Shown here in pieces: positions 35,501-48,720 of a DNA stretch of 64,000 nucleotides; the first letter of the stretch is position 1, and each line of letters opens with the position of its first letter. This DNA is from Absidia repens (Eukaryota; Mucoromycota; Mucoromycetes; Mucorales; Cunninghamellaceae). The stretch lies in contig MCGE01000023.1 of assembly GCA_002105175.1 (NCBI GenBank), positions 531,121 to 595,120 on the forward strand. Reading direction: 5' to 3'. The notes below the pieces were generated by a model. It was not told the DNA's origin, did no database searches, and saw nothing but the letters and a program-made list of their open reading frames with translations. The translations under genes were made by a program, and so were the position numbers.

Positions 35501-37165
35501 AAAAAAACTAACATGGTTTGCGTTATTTCTTCAATAGACACAGAACAAATATCCATTGATGATGATCCCTTTCGTGTGGTACTAGCGGAAGACATTGCCA
35601 ATATTCTCTTCAAGATTACGACAGCTGCAGCAAAAACAAGTCTCAATTACAGCATTTTTGTGTTTCTTGGTTTGCCCTACTCTCCGCCAGGTGTTGGAAC
35701 CAATACTCATTTCAGCACGGACACATTCACTCATAATGACCTATATCTCAATGGATTTTGGCCACCAACAACAGAGCAATACCATCGAATATCTTATGTA
35801 GCAAACGTACCAATGGAAGCAGCACAACAAAACACACAGAATCCATTCGATTTTCCCCTCTCTTATCCTGTGAATGTTGAGGAACTATTTGCTCGGCGCA
35901 ATCATTGGTTTAGTTGCTTTGGGAAACAGTATTTGACCAAAGAAGAGGAAATCATGTTTGCAAGGTAAAAATTAAAACTTTTTTGTTTGCAACGGGTATT
36001 AATGGATCAATATTATTTGAATTAGAAACGCATTTGACCAGCTATTGGCTATCGAAAAAAATGACAGCCATCTTGCCGTCTGCTACCTTTCTTTTGAATC
36101 AAGTTATGGGTACAAAAGGTGGGTGAAAAAAGCGGATGATGTTATTTAGTAAGTGCGAGTCATCGATTGATTGCTTTTTTTTCTCTATTTGTAATTAGGG
36201 GCCGAAAACTTGCGAAGAAGCTTTTGAATGATCGAAGAACAGATATCAGGCTGTGGAATGCCTATGCTCAAATGGAAAAAGCACATGACAAACCCGAAGA
36301 GGTAAGTACAAGTCAGGTTTTGTGATTCTATTTACATATATTATTAACGTTTGACTTTTTATCACTGTTCTAGGCTCGCAAAGTATATCAGCTGGCTCTT
36401 ACTGCTGCAAAGGATTTTGCTCATGATGACCAATTACTCACACCTTTGCTATATCGAATGTATGCTCAATTGGAATTGGAGTATGGATGCCGGCAAGAAT
36501 CCTTGAACATTCTTATGAAAATGGCCACCAATGACAGTTTTGGTAAGCCCCAACAATGAAAGTGCTAACACCTCGCCTTGCTTATAACTGATATTTGTTA
36601 CCGCCCGCCACATTTAGGCAAATCTGACACTTTGGCACCATCCGATATAATGAAAGCGGAAAAGGTATGAAAAAAGAAAGGGTAGATGGAGGTGTCTCAG
36701 CAACGGTAAGAATATGATATTGATCAGCTCTATTATTATTTTTAGTACTTTGATAATGCTCACCAATCGGCGTATCACCACATGATGGAAATGGATAACG
36801 AAGTCCTTGCAACAGTGGCATACGAATTGCTTGTTTGTCATGCATTATTTAGATATCTTATGGACGGAGTGGATGCAGCGGAGCAAGTTTATCAACAAGT
36901 GTACGACAATCTATCAAGCAATAAAATCGAGCACGGGTTTATCAGTGAAAAAATTCGGGTATCGCACATCGAATTGTTGTATCATCATGCTAAGCGAAAG
37001 GACGGTGATCATCAGCCCCGCAAACTACGACAAGCGACAATGCAAGGGCTGACACTCTTCCCCAACAATACCATACTGCTAGGTTTGTTTATTTGGAACG
37101 AATCGAAAACTTGGATTTACAATAGGGTGCAAGCATTTTTTACCACAAACTTAGAAAAGTAAATT

Positions 37166-37211
<46 letters not shown>

Positions 37212-37786
37212 GCGGGGGGTGGGTAATGAAATTGTACTGCGTCCATTGATCAACCTTTTTTGTTAGTGATCCGAATGTGATTTTGTGGCTTGTATACACC
37301 TATGTCCATTTACACCGGAAACAGCCCTATGATGTGAGCCTTGTGCAGACTTTGTTTGAAGAAGCTGTAAGACATCCAAGGTAAATAAATTAACAGGAAA
37401 GACTGGTAGATCTATCGGCTGGAAGAACGTAGAAACTGAGGTGCTTTTTATTATTATTATTACTTGGCAGGACAAGATCATCGATTCTTCTTTGGAAACT
37501 GTATATTCAGCATGAAATCCGATTAGGGAACACACAAAAGGCACAAGCTCTCCTTTATCGATCCGTGCGAGAATGCCCGTGGTCCAAAGGTAAAAAAACA
37601 AAATGTATACTCTAATGGCACCGCTGACAAATTCTTTACTTTGTAGATCTTTATTTGTTTGGGTTTCAAGAACTTGGATCAATAATGACCACAAAAGAAC
37701 TATTGGATCTGACAAGCTTGATGATGGAAAAGGATATTCGGATTCGCCTGATGATTGATCAAGAAGAACTCTTTGAATTAGATTAG
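32522..37786 (+). CDS. NRDE2: NRDE2 homologue (RNA silencing / exosome regulator)
   Basis: Twenty-four coding exons encode 1164 residues, the human NRDE2 size. The first exon is 9 bases (MSK); the longest are 35538-35964 (427 bases) and 36746-37158 (413 bases). Order: a Pro-rich N-terminus (SSIPPPPSFTTAPDVFQPIP), an RS-rich stretch (about 60-155), an NRDE2-type core (TYLKYGPDNYAVPSYRR, GLLDTKKIDPS), then HAT/TPR-like helical repeats to the end (DPSNVENWLAFINFQDE, NPTSVELWLAYLRCGGEIW, IQLWSDYINMRQTNF, TDIRLWNAYAQMEKAH, NVILWLVYTYVHLHRKQ, SSILLWKLYIQHEIRLGNTQ). NRDE2 binds Mtr4 and spliceosome components in animals and fission yeast (Nrl1) and limits RNA decay. All phases close without stops. 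The intron at 37159-37266 carries a 44-T run. Confidence 0.93.
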
Positions 37787-38714
37787 CCCGCTTTTACATT
37801 TACTTCAGTTTACTACTTGGATGTTGTTAATAAAAAGTGAATATTTTTTTACATTGTACTATAATTGTATTTTCAGTCTTTTTATTTTTTATTTTTATTA
37901 TTTGGATAAAGTCCCGGGGTTGCGGACGGCAGATAAGGGAAGGATGTATCTGTGCATCATACTTGCTTGTTCAACGTGTGTAGTTTAAAAATATCGATTT
38001 TATTGATAACGCATTATTGGGGTGTTTAAAAAAATTGACGAATCTTTTGTGCTACTTTAACGAATGGATGGTATGATTTTCCTTGATCACCATTTGATAA
38101 TTTCCTAATTTATCTTATGATCGTGGGGGGACATGGGTAAACACGTATTTTGTATCATATTAATGTCCAGTCTCTTGCTTTTTTGACAAATAAAATAAAT
38201 TGATTCTATGCAGCAATATGATCTGATACTGACAGCTCAGCCATTCTAAAATGAACATACTATCCGCACAAAGACTGCCTTTCCCTCTTTTCTTTCTGGT
38301 AACTTTTTATACCCTGTCCATTGGCTTGGATCATTGACGTGTTTGTGTCCCGCTCACATTCCTAATCCCTATTTGGTCGATTTTTTTTATTCGAGAATCT
38401 ATTGGTGGTACATTGGACAAAAAGAAGAAAAAAAAAAAGGACACCAAGATATCACAACTTCGTTCAACAACAAAACAAAAATATAATGGATGAAAAATGA
38501 TAGATTTTTTTTTTATTGATATGACAAAAGAAAAAAAAAAAAAAAAAAAAAAAGAATCATGGGTATAATATGTGATGTGTAAACTAGAGAGTACTAATAA
38601 ACTAATAATCATCGTTCAACCATACATCACAATCCAATAAAGAAAAGGGGGAGGAAACTATAAACTACAGGAATCGCCTGTTCCACCATGACTGCCACCA
38701 CATTTGGAAGGATA
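37787..38714. other. Convergent spacer between NRDE2 and RhoGEF
   Basis: The NRDE2 3' signal is TTAATAAAAAGTG near 37829, and TTTATT-type minus-strand signals serve the RhoGEF. A runs lie at 38428-38440 and 38530-38553 (24 A). I find no gene. Confidence 0.45.
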
Positions 38715-40262
38715 TCATTGATTTTTGTTCGCTTGCATCCATTTGATATGTTGAATCACTTTGCGTAGTGTCTCGACCCAAAGTGTTTGCTCTTCCAAAG
38801 ATTGTGTCCTAATGATATGTCGACGTTTGAGAGGTGCACCGGATGTTGAGGTGGCGTTTTCGAAGTTGCTTGGTGTGATATCCATGTTGTTTTCGGAAAT
38901 GATCAGTTCAAACCCATACGCAGGTGAAGGTGGTACCGCTTTTCTGGGGTCGTTGGCATCCGCGGAAGACTTTTTTGAGGAGCGGAAGGACGATAACAGC
39001 GAACGTTTCACTTCCACCATTTTGGCACATACCGCGGGAGATAGGACACGTAAATCACAGTATAATAAATCCACCACCCCTTTGTATTGTAACACTGGCT
39101 GTTGCTGTTGCTGATGTTGTTGTTGCTTTTTGTTGTTGCTATTGCTTGTATCTTTCTTACAAAAAATAAGCTGGTCGTTGTAAAGAATATAGGTACGTAT
39201 GTCAGCAGTCGATGATAAATCGTCCAAATCCACTTTGATGAGCCTTGACTTTAGTAATAATCGACGTGTCGGAGTCACTAGCACGGGGCAGTTCGTAATT
39301 GTTCGATGAGCCTCCAATACTTGATAATGTGTCTGCGCATCCACCATTCTATAATATCAAAAAATAATAATTATAGGTTAGGCAATACGATCGAAGAAGA
39401 ATAAAAGTGTCTTTTGTCTTATAATGTAATTACCTTTCTTGATTTTGGGCGACAAGGTGCTTAAATGAATGAGAGACTGCTTTGAGAGCCTCGTAATCAA
39501 TATGCAATGGATCGCTAAATTGAATCAAAAGACTGAGTGCTTGAGTATACGTTTGTAAACGAAAGATGGGTAGGCGCAGATAATATAGAAGATCATGAGT
39601 GTATCGATCAGATATCCCTATTTGAGACTACAATTAAAGAAGAGAAGAAAAAGAAGTAGAATAGAATGAGTTTCCAAATCAACTAAAAAAGCACCGTGAG
39701 AAAAAAAAATCGGACCTCTAATGATTTTGCAAAGGATGGAAAAGAATATAGTTTACTAATAACCACCATAATATTGGAATAGTTCAGCAAGTAATCTTGG
39801 TATACATTCACCAAAAGGTTCTTTTTTTTTTTTTAAGAGAAAAAAAAAGTCAGTATCTTGGATAATCATATGATACACGAACCCAGGACTTACAAGGTTG
39901 GAAAAACTATCACTAATGATTTGTCCGGCCCCCCAAATCTTAAGCCTAAAAAAAATATACATTCGGTAAAAAAACGTGAGTGACACACAAAAATATCAGC
40001 TTCTTGTACCTTTCAGCCAGTTGCTTCAAAAGCTGACGATGGGCAGATACCAAGTCTTGATAAATATAAAGGCATGTGAGTGGTGGTTTTTCAATCTTGT
40101 TGTTGCTGGGCTCTTCTAGCCATTGGACAATAAAGTGAATGTAGTGCTGTTGGAAATGTAATAAATCGTCAATATAGTCTGATTCAGACTGGCAAAGATC
40201 TTGAAGAACCTTGTGCTTATTGGCGACATTGCGAGCTACCACAGCCACTGACTCGCCGTCTA

Positions 40263-40301
<39 letters not shown>

Positions 40302-40542
40302 TGATGAGCAAAATACACAGTATTTGATCATGATTCTTACCAAAACAATCCACTTCTTGACCATAAATATCATATAAGTCATCAATAATTGCCAGGTCGT
40401 CAATCAGTTGCTGTCCGTTTAATAAAGATAAACCAAGTGGATCCTCCAGGTATGAATTCGATGATAAAGTGTGTTCTGAGGTACTGTTGCTGATTGTACT
40501 GGCGGTGTAGTTGCTTTCTTTACTGTCAAGATGTGATACCAT
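38715..40542 (-). CDS. RhoGEF with DH and PH domains
   Basis: Six exons (40341-40542, 40010-40259, 39894-39945, 39716-39820, 39434-39627, 38715-39348) encode 478 residues. After a short Ser-rich N-terminus the DH domain (about 75-285) shows KHKVLQDLCQSESDYIDDLL (CR1), LKIWGAGQIISDSF and LLYYLRLPIFRLQTYTQALS (CR3: P-x-x-R-x-x-x-Y). A PH-like domain (about 295-475) shows IRTYILYNDQLIFCKK and ends EEQTLWVETLRKVIQHIKW; a Gln-rich loop is inserted in it. Such proteins load GTP on Rho1/Cdc42-type GTPases for wall synthesis and polarity. It is short for a fungal RhoGEF, with no CNH, DEP or SH3 domain visible. The exon 4 donor (GAG|GTCCGA) is weak but keeps the frame. Confidence 0.86.
40265..40301. 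repeat. T-run/A-run inverted repeat in RhoGEF intron 1
   Basis: About 14 T followed directly by about 25 A inside intron 1; the two runs are self-complementary and could extrude or form an RNA hairpin. Confidence 0.8.
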
Positions 40543-41647
40543 TGATATAAATTAAAAGTATATAAAAATTAAGAAAAAGTACAAAAAAGTAAAAAGATCA
40601 AGAAAGAAAGATGAACAAATGGAAAATCGAGATTCACTTGTGATTTTTATAATTCCAGAGGCGAAGCACAGAGCTTTCGGTAATCGATGTTTAATCCCCG
40701 ACTTGTTATGGGAAAATAGCACACAAGTTCTTTTTGGCACAGGGCCAATAAACCCTTTAATATTTATACTTTTTTTCATAAGAACTTTTCTTAGGTAAGA
40801 ACAAGCAAACTTTTGTGGCACATAATCATCAACAAGAGAGGACGCAAAATAGACGAAACAAAAAGCAAGAAAAAAAAAGTGCAAGAAGCCCAGTGCCCTC
40901 GATATTTTGACTTTTGTGCTGTTTCAACATTGGGTTTAGGTAACCATCAAACCAAGAATGGCAATATCATATCCTTTTCCGTGAAGGTCATTTTATTCTA
41001 TTTTTTTCCCGAAGGCAAGGAAATCTTACTGTAATCAACTTTTTAAACCTTTTAGTAGTCACACAAGGAAAATCCATGATGATATAAGAGGCCAAAGGGT
41101 TTACACACCGAGAAGTATTTTTTTAAAAAAAAAGAGCAGTGCACAATTAGCAATCACTAAGAAACTTTAAATACTCCTCCGGGTATGGGGGTTGCCGGGA
41201 TTGAGGGGGGATGAAGTTCAGTCTCCGCTCAGTTCCATGTTTGAAAAATTCAGGGACGGGATCCAATGATACTCTTTGACGTTAAGGACTTACGAAATAT
41301 ATGCATTCTGTTCTTCCGGGAGCATCCTTAATAAAAAAGGGGGTGGGGGCAAAGATGTTGAAAAGCAAGAATGAAAAAGATAAAAGGGATGATGTTCAAG
41401 ATACTGTATTTTGATCAGGAGAATCTAAAAAAAGATGTTGTCGTTTTTCTTTTCTCTTTTCTTCAGTTTATGTATACACAAGACAAGCATAATACATCAA
41501 CATATTTTTACTACTAAAATAACTATTTATCCTTTGACACCCTTGATTAAGTTCTGTTATATGGCCATGTAAGCGGCATTTTAAATGTTTATCTGGCTCC
41601 TTTTGATTTTTTAACATTTGTATGTGGTGGGTGTGTTTTCCGTATAG
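40543..41647. promoter_or_regulatory. Divergent spacer between RhoGEF and chitin synthase
   Basis: This 1.1-kb region holds both promoters. It contains T- and A-rich tracts and a G-rich patch at 41176-41212 with GGGGG and AGGGG words, similar to stress-type C4T/AG4 elements, plus another G-run at 41338-41350. No ORF with family support is present. Any co-regulation of the two genes is inference. Confidence 0.45.
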
Positions 41648-44600
41648 ATGAAGTCTGTTGAAAATCTCCTAAAAGTATCGGACGCCTCTTCTGAAAGCAT
41701 AGTTGAAACAGTAAAACAGCGTTATCTGGAGGATCAATTTTACACCAGTATTGGGGACACAGTGTTGATATCTTTCAATCCTGTCTTAGACCATGAATGC
41801 AGCAGTGACTATGTTTCCGCTTACAAAGATCGTCAACCAAGAAAAAATAGCCCTCATTTGTATCAGTTGATTAACTATGCTTATCATCATATGAGAAGAC
41901 GTAGCTTGAATCAATCTATTTTGTTCTGGTAAGCAGGAGTTCTGTGTGGCGGAGGTTAAACTACAATTTAGGACATGAGGCGAAAAAAACCCCACCCCCA
42001 GATTTTTTTTTTATCTTACCCCTCACTTTTTTCTTGTTTTTGAATTTATTTTCTGCCAGTGGTGAATCTGCTAGTGGAAAGTCCCAGCAATTCAAATATG
42101 CTGTCTCTCATTGTATTAGCTTGGGCTCCAACAAAAAGCACACCAAACTCCAACAACACATACATCATTCTCAATTATTGATCAATCTATGGACAGGCGC
42201 AAAATCAATTAGCCATGACTATGCTTCACGATGTTTCCAATACATCGAACTATACTATTCTGATCGTGGTCGTGTTATTGGCGCCCAGCATTTACCTTAC
42301 TTTTTGGACAAAGCACGGGTATCCCATTCTCCGCCAGACGAACGCAACTTCCATATCTTTTACGCTTTATTGGCAGCTCCCCTTGAAGAAAGGCAACATT
42401 TGGGTTTGACTGGCAATGGATCAGCATTTGCTTACCTCGCTCAAACTTCAACTTTACGGGCGGCTTCTGTGGATGATGCGCAAATGTACCAAGAGGCTCA
42501 AGAGGCTTTCAAGGTGCTAGGTGTTCCGCAATCAACGGTGGATCAAATATTTCAGGTGCTGGCTGCAGTTCTTCTGTTGGGAAATATTGTCTTTTGTGAA
42601 GATCCTGTCAATGCTCAAGACGCGGCTATTGTGAAGAATATGGACACGCTTGACTTTGCTGCTGATTTGCTGGGGGTGCGTGCCAAAGCTTTGTTGAACA
42701 CTTTGACTTTTAGAAGCAAACTGATCAAACGGGATATCACTACGTTATTTTTGGACCCTTCTATGGCCTCAAAGCAACGTGATGATTTTGCTCAAACATT
42801 GTATGCTGTGCTTTTTACGTGGATTGTCGAACACATCAACAGCAAGTTATCGAAACAACAAACGGCAGCTCACAATTGGATTGCTCTTCTAGATGGTGGT
42901 AGTGGACCAAGTTCCCGGCTGGAACAATCTGCGACGTTGGAAAATCTTGCGGTGAACTTTGTGAATGAAGCCCTCCATCAATCCATGCTCACAACTATCT
43001 TTGAAAAGGATATGCAAGACCATCAAGACCAAGGCCTTGTTCTTCCGAACATCTCTAGAATCAACAACATGGCTTGTATGGATGCTTTTGTCCACCCTTC
43101 CAAAGGTATTCTATCAACGTTGAACACTCAAGCGTTACGCCCTCAACATCAACGTGCAAAAGACGATGTGGTGATGGATCATTTTATTAGTGCCAACAAA
43201 AACAACGATACCGGTGTCCAATTCAAAAAAGCCAATCATACCAATACATTCACCATTCAACACTTTTGGGGTCAGGTGGATTACAATCCAAATGGTTTTA
43301 CTCAGCGAAATGAAGATTACCTGTGTAGCGACTTTGTGACACTCTTCCAGGGCAATGCTTACAACACGCCGACAACGAATGGACTACTTGCGACGTTATT
43401 TGGAGAAAACATCCTTGGAAATGATATGAATAGCAACAATTCGGTGTGTGTTACTCAGCATGGCATCATACCTCGACATCGTAGCCCAGTGATTTGCGGT
43501 GGCAGTGGTACTGAACAATCTTCCTGGGATCATGTACCGACAATGGGTGATCAACTATTGATAGGTGTCCAACAACTTCAAAATGTGATTCAACACAGCG
43601 TACCTTGGTTTGTTTTGTGCATGCGGCCGAATGACATGATGCTCTCCCACTCTTATGACTCTCGAAAGGTGGCTAGTCAAGTAGCAGCCTTCAAATTATC
43701 TTCGCTGATTCCGGGTCTACGAATCTTTTACAACACCGTCTTCTCCTTACAAGATTTTTGGGATCGTTACTGTGTCTCTATTCCAATGACCACTGGCACT
43801 TCAATCGATTCTTCTCTTGGCTTGCGTGATAGGTGCCTCTCCATTATTCAAACGTTACAATGGGATGAATCAGATGTGGGAATAGGCCAAGAAAAGGTAA
43901 TGAAAATGCATGCTGACTAGTGTACATCATCTTTTACTGATTGCGTTTCTTTTTATGGTTGTAGATTTATTTGTCAAATCAAGCCTTTTGCATTTTGGAA
44001 ACCGACTTACGTAGTTTGGAAAAGAATGAATCAAACAAGAACAAATCATCTCCAACAGGTAAATTACACTCCTCACACATATATTTGTTTCCTTACTAAT
44101 AAACAACCATGTCATTTAAGCAGGGTTATCACCGGTTCTCTATAGTGATACATGTGATGCGTTATCCTTCAACGACGATCAATATTCATCAGCATTATCA
44201 GACGGTGCATACGACTTGGACAACACCTCAAGGTATAACTATTCGTCTGCTTTACACACTGCTCCTACAACAATGATCGATGAAAAGCTACAACAGCAAC
44301 AACAGCTAGCAATACAGCAGCAGCAACTTGTACCTGGTTTCATTGATGGCGGCGGTGGTGGTAGTGGTAATAGTTGCTTGGCAAATGTACCCCCTGACGA
44401 GGAAGATGTGCTCCCAATGACTGGTGCCAGGCGCAAGTGGTTGATCCTTGTATGGTTTCTGACTTGGTGGGTGCCTTCGCCTTTACTAGAATGGTGTGGT
44501 GGTATGAAACGAAAGGATATCCGTTTGGCTTGGCGTGAAAAGGTGACTCTGTGTATTCTGATTTTTCTCATGTCGGCATCCATGGTGGTATTTATTATCC

Positions 44601-47593
44601 TTTTCGGTCCACTTGTGTGTCCTCACCAAGACGTATATTCGCTGAATGAACTCCAAAGCAAAAGCGACAAAGATGCGGCATTTGTGGCTATTCGTGGTGA
44701 AGTGTTTGATTTGACCAAGTTTGCTCCTCATCATTGGGCCTCTGAGGTGATTCCTGAAGATGCCATTTTTGACTATGCTGGAAAAGATGCTACCAATTTG
44801 TTTCCTTTGCAGGTCTCTGCTTTGTGTGATGGAACGGATGGTTTCATATCTGATGAAGTGGTTTTGGACTTTCAAGTGAACCTCACGGATAAAAATGCTG
44901 CCTATCATGACTTCCGCTACTTTACAAACGATTATCGTCCGGATTGGTATTATGAACAGCTAGTCTATATACGGAAAAACTACCGACTTGGATTTATGGG
45001 CTACGAACCAAAGGATATTCTGCGACAAGCGACAAGTGTGGTGAATGTGGGTGACATTAGGACACATCGACAATGGGCAATTCTGCACGGTGATGTTTAT
45101 GATCTGACGTACTACCTTATGGGTGGACGTGTCCCTCGTGCACCTGTTGGGCAACAATTATCAAACAATGTCAACCTCAATTTTATGGACAACGGTATTG
45201 TAGAACTCTTCCGACAGTTGGCTGGTACTGATATATCCAAACATTTTGACGCCCTTCCAATCAATGATGAACTTCGGCAACGCCAATTGGTATGTCTTCG
45301 CAATCTATTCTTCGTCGGAAAAGTGGATACCCGTCGATCCGTACAATGTCAATTTTCGGAATACTTTTTGTTGATTGTTACTGGCTTTCTCTGTGCGGTG
45401 ATCGTCTTCAAATTCTTAGCTGCTCTACAACTAGGAACATACAGGGAACCGGAAGAATACGACAAGTTTATCGTCTGTCAGGTGCCATGCTATACGGAAA
45501 GTGAAGACTCATTGCGAAAAACCATTGACTCAATTGCTGTTTTGCGGTATGATGACAAACGAAAGCTGATCTTCTTGGTGTGTGATGGTATGCTGATTGG
45601 TAGTGGGAACGATCGACCAACACCGCGAATTGTACTGGATATCTTGGGTGTGGACCCCAATGTAGATCCTGAACCTCTCTCTTTTTTGTCTCTGGGGGAA
45701 GGTGCCAAGCAACACAACATGGGCAAGATTTACTCCGGATTGTACGAATGTGCAGGGCATGTGGTGCCATATGTGGTTGTAGTGAAGGTGGGTGCACCTG
45801 GTGAACGACAAAAACCTGGAAATCGGGGAAAGCGGGACTCTCAGATGGTATTGATGCGGTTTTTGAACAAGATCCATTTTGAATCTCCTATGGCCCCCAT
45901 GGAATTGGAAATGTACCATCAGATCAAGAATGTCATTGGGGTAAATCCTGGTTTTTATGAATTTGTACTCATGGTGGACGCTGATACTGAAGTGCTCCCT
46001 GATTCTCTCAATCGGATGGTTTCTTGCTTTGTCCATGATTCCAAGGTGATCGGACTTTGTGGTGAAACAAAACTGGCAAACGAAAAAGACAGCTGGGTGA
46101 CGATGATCCAAGTTTACGAATATTATATTTCCCATTTTTTGGCCAAAGCATTTGAATCCTTGTTTGGATCGGTGACTTGTCTCCCTGGTTGCTTCTGCAT
46201 GTACCGTGTCCGTTCTCCAGCAAAGCAACAGCCGTTACTTATCAGCAATCAGGTGGTGAATGATTACTCTGAAAACCGGGTCAGCACGCTTCACCAAAAA
46301 AATTTACTGCATTTGGGAGAAGATCGGTACCTCACAACGTTGATTCTCAAGCATTTCCCTACTTACAAGACTCGATTTACATCAGATGCTGGATGTCTTA
46401 CCAATGCACCAGATAGGTGGAGTATTTTACTATCTCAACGACGCCGCTGGATCAACTCAACCATTCACAATTTGGGTGAACTCATGTTTTTGCCTCAACT
46501 CTGCGGATTTTGCTGTTTCTCAATGCGTTTTGTGGTGATATTGGATCTGCTTAGCACATTGACCATGCCTGCTATTGTTTGCTACTTGATTTATTTGATC
46601 TACCGTTTAGCCACGGATGCTGGACAGGTACCTATGATATCTATGATTACGCTTGGTGGTGTATATGGATTACAAGCGGTTATCTTCATTTTGCGCCGAA
46701 AGGTAAGATGACATACTGTATGTTATTCAATAACAGTTCTCTTATGTTATTATCCTCATCATTATTTCTAATAGTGGGAACATATCGGGTGGATGATTGT
46801 TTATATATTAGCCATTCCTCTATTCTCCTTTTTTATACCGATTTACTCCTTTTGGCATTTTGATGACTTTTCTTGGGGTAATACTCGTGTGGTTGTTGGT
46901 GAAGGAGGACATAAGAAAGCAATGCCAGCAGACGAAGGTCGGTTTGATCCAAAAAGCATTCCTCTCAAGAAATGGAAAGATCACGAAAATGAAATATGGG
47001 AAACAAATTCAGTGGAAACAAAAGTTACACAAACTACTGCCTTGTCAAAACGATCACAACAAAAGCAACAACATCAGCATCGGAACATGTCACCGACATC
47101 AATAGCCAATTCCCGTGGAAGCATTATCAATAGCGGTATGCACTCAATGAGTCCTCAACCACCATGGGTAATCTCGGATGTGAATAGTATGCGGCAATAT
47201 TCACCCAGTCAGCAATTATTCTATGCACCTTCTACATTACCAGGAAACGCATCCATATGCAGCAAATCACGCAAAAACGACATGTTGTATTCTAGCGCTA
47301 CCCCCACACCACCCAGCAACGCTTACTACGCTGCAGCACCTATGATGAATACACCAAGTCAGCTCAGCTATCAGCAAAGATATAGTCAGCAACAACAGCA
47401 ATCTATCACTATTATGGATATTCCTGACGAAGATATTATGTGCCAAGTACAACGTATCACCACCACAACCGATCTGACGAAAATATCAAAAAAACAAATA
47501 AGGAACCATCTCAGTGCACACTATGGTGTTGAGATGACACCACGGAAGGATTTTATCAACCAATGCATAAATGACGCCCTTCGGTATGATTGA
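41648..47593 (+). CDS. Class V/VII-type chitin synthase with myosin-motor-like domain
   Basis: Five exons (41648-41928, 42060-43896, 43965-44058, 44124-46702, 46775-47593) encode 1869 residues. Residues 1 to about 700 are a myosin-motor-like domain with P-loop GESASGKS (about 95-102, split by intron 1) and [12 protein letters not shown]. Membrane segments near 843 and 880 precede a cytochrome-b5-like fold (about 915-1010), then another membrane span near 1150. The GT2 catalytic part shows VDADTEV (about 1355), EDRYLTT (about 1470) and QRRRW (about 1509). C-terminal spans follow, then a DEK_C-like helix bundle ([19 protein letters not shown], about 1828-1846). These enzymes make chitin at hyphal tips. 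Motor, P-loop and full length favour class V over VII. Confidence 0.95.
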
Positions 47594-47596
47594 TAC

Positions 47597-47653
47597 CTCC
47601 CTCTCTATCTCTCTCTCTATCTCTCTCTCTCTATATATATATTCTTAGTTTAG

Positions 47654-47684
<31 letters not shown>

Positions 47685-47690
47685 AGGTTA
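47597..47690. repeat. Compound microsatellite: (CT)n, (TA)n, (TAGTT)9
   Basis: Immediately after the chitin synthase stop: a CT/CTAT-rich tract (47597-47630), a short TA tract, then nine perfect TAGTT units at 47646-47690. All of it probably lies in the 3' UTR. Confidence 0.85.
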
Positions 47691-47984
47691 GATGTCGTCA
47701 AATTTACATTGTGTTTTATTTTACTTTTATTACTTGTGTATAATACTGGTATTAATAAACTATTATTATTTGATTTTGTGATTATGTGACACTTTATCGT
47801 TTTGCTGTGGGTTAATTGACATGAAACCTAGGTTCATTAGTATTGATTCGTAAAACACCTACAATTTATATCAAGTCATCCAAGATTGTCAACCAGTCGT
47901 TTGGGTTTTGAAAGGGGAGGGACTTGAGCAAAAGTGGGCAAGGCAGGAGAAGTAGAAATCAGATGATAGCTAAGACACTCGCAA
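47691..47984. other. Chitin synthase 3' flank
   Basis: This stretch contains GTATTAATAAACTATT near 47749 as a likely polyadenylation signal for the chitin synthase. Nothing else is recognised. Confidence 0.5.
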
Positions 47985-48720
47985 AAGATCAACAATAACA
48001 ATATTTCTCACTTTAATATGGGTTATAGAATGCTTGACTAATAAAAGGCATATTTTATCGAAGTATATTGATAGGTACTAAACTAAAGACGAGAGGCATA
48101 TTGTTACAAAAGATCTAATGGTAGGATTTAACAGAGATAGTATGTGTGAGACTAACAGGGAGACAAATGGGAGTTCAGCTGAATGACCAGTCCTAATCTA
48201 ATGGCTCAATTTCAAAAAGCTGTCTAATACACGGCATAAGAAGTATTAAAGACCGGAGGGATGTTTGTTAGTGAAGCACAATGACCATCTTCGCTAATCA
48301 GAAAGAATGATGGTAGTAAAAAGAATCTATTGTGCAAGACAAGAGAGAGACTTATGTGATATTTTTCATTGAACATGTAAAAGAGGCAAAATTTATTTAT
48401 ATGTAGATGCAAACTATGCACAAAATATCACTAAACTAAGCTAATGAAGGCTCCAAAAAGCCAAGTAATGGCAATTCTAAATCCTGAATCCAAAACGAAA
48501 GGGTTTCCCCATGCATCTTGTAATCCCTGAGCTGAACCCCCTTCTAAACTAGTCCTAACACTAATCTACGTCCAACATAACCCCTGATGATGAGTCACAA
48601 TTGTGAAGAAAAAAGAAAGAAGGAAAAAAAGAAAAAGAAAAAGAAAAGAAAGAGAAAGAGAGCAGGCAAAAAAGGGCGGTAAATAAACTTCACGTGGGCG
48701 GGGTGTGAAATAGTTTTAGT
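47985..48720 (-). repeat. Dispersed repeat unit, copy C
   Basis: Read on the minus strand it starts TTTCACACCCCGCCCACGTG (CACGTG at 48691-48696). It then has a T/C tract, GATTAGTGTTAGGACTAG, and the hairpin core (plus-strand AAAGGGTTT 48498-48506 against GAACCCCCTT 48534-48543), GGATTCAGGATTTAG, TTGGCTTTTTGGAGCCTTCA, TATGCCGTGTATTAGACAG and CGTCTTTAGTTTAG. It aligns to copies A and B until about 47985 and lacks only their last 200 bases or so. Confidence 0.75.

Noticed and set aside
40552..40884. Open frame upstream of the RhoGEF as an N-terminal extension
   Set aside because: It is in promoter sequence, ends in stops before the RhoGEF ATG and has no domain content; a short Ser-rich start is normal for such proteins.
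41176..41212. G-rich patch between RhoGEF and chitin synthase as a G-quadruplex
   Set aside because: Only two runs of four or more G with wide, uneven gaps; kept merely as a possible stress-element region.
47646..47690. (TAGTT)9 as a telomere-like or interstitial telomeric repeat
   Set aside because: The unit lacks the GGG of fungal TTAGGG telomeres and lies in the 3' flank of the chitin synthase next to other microsatellites; simple slippage explains it.
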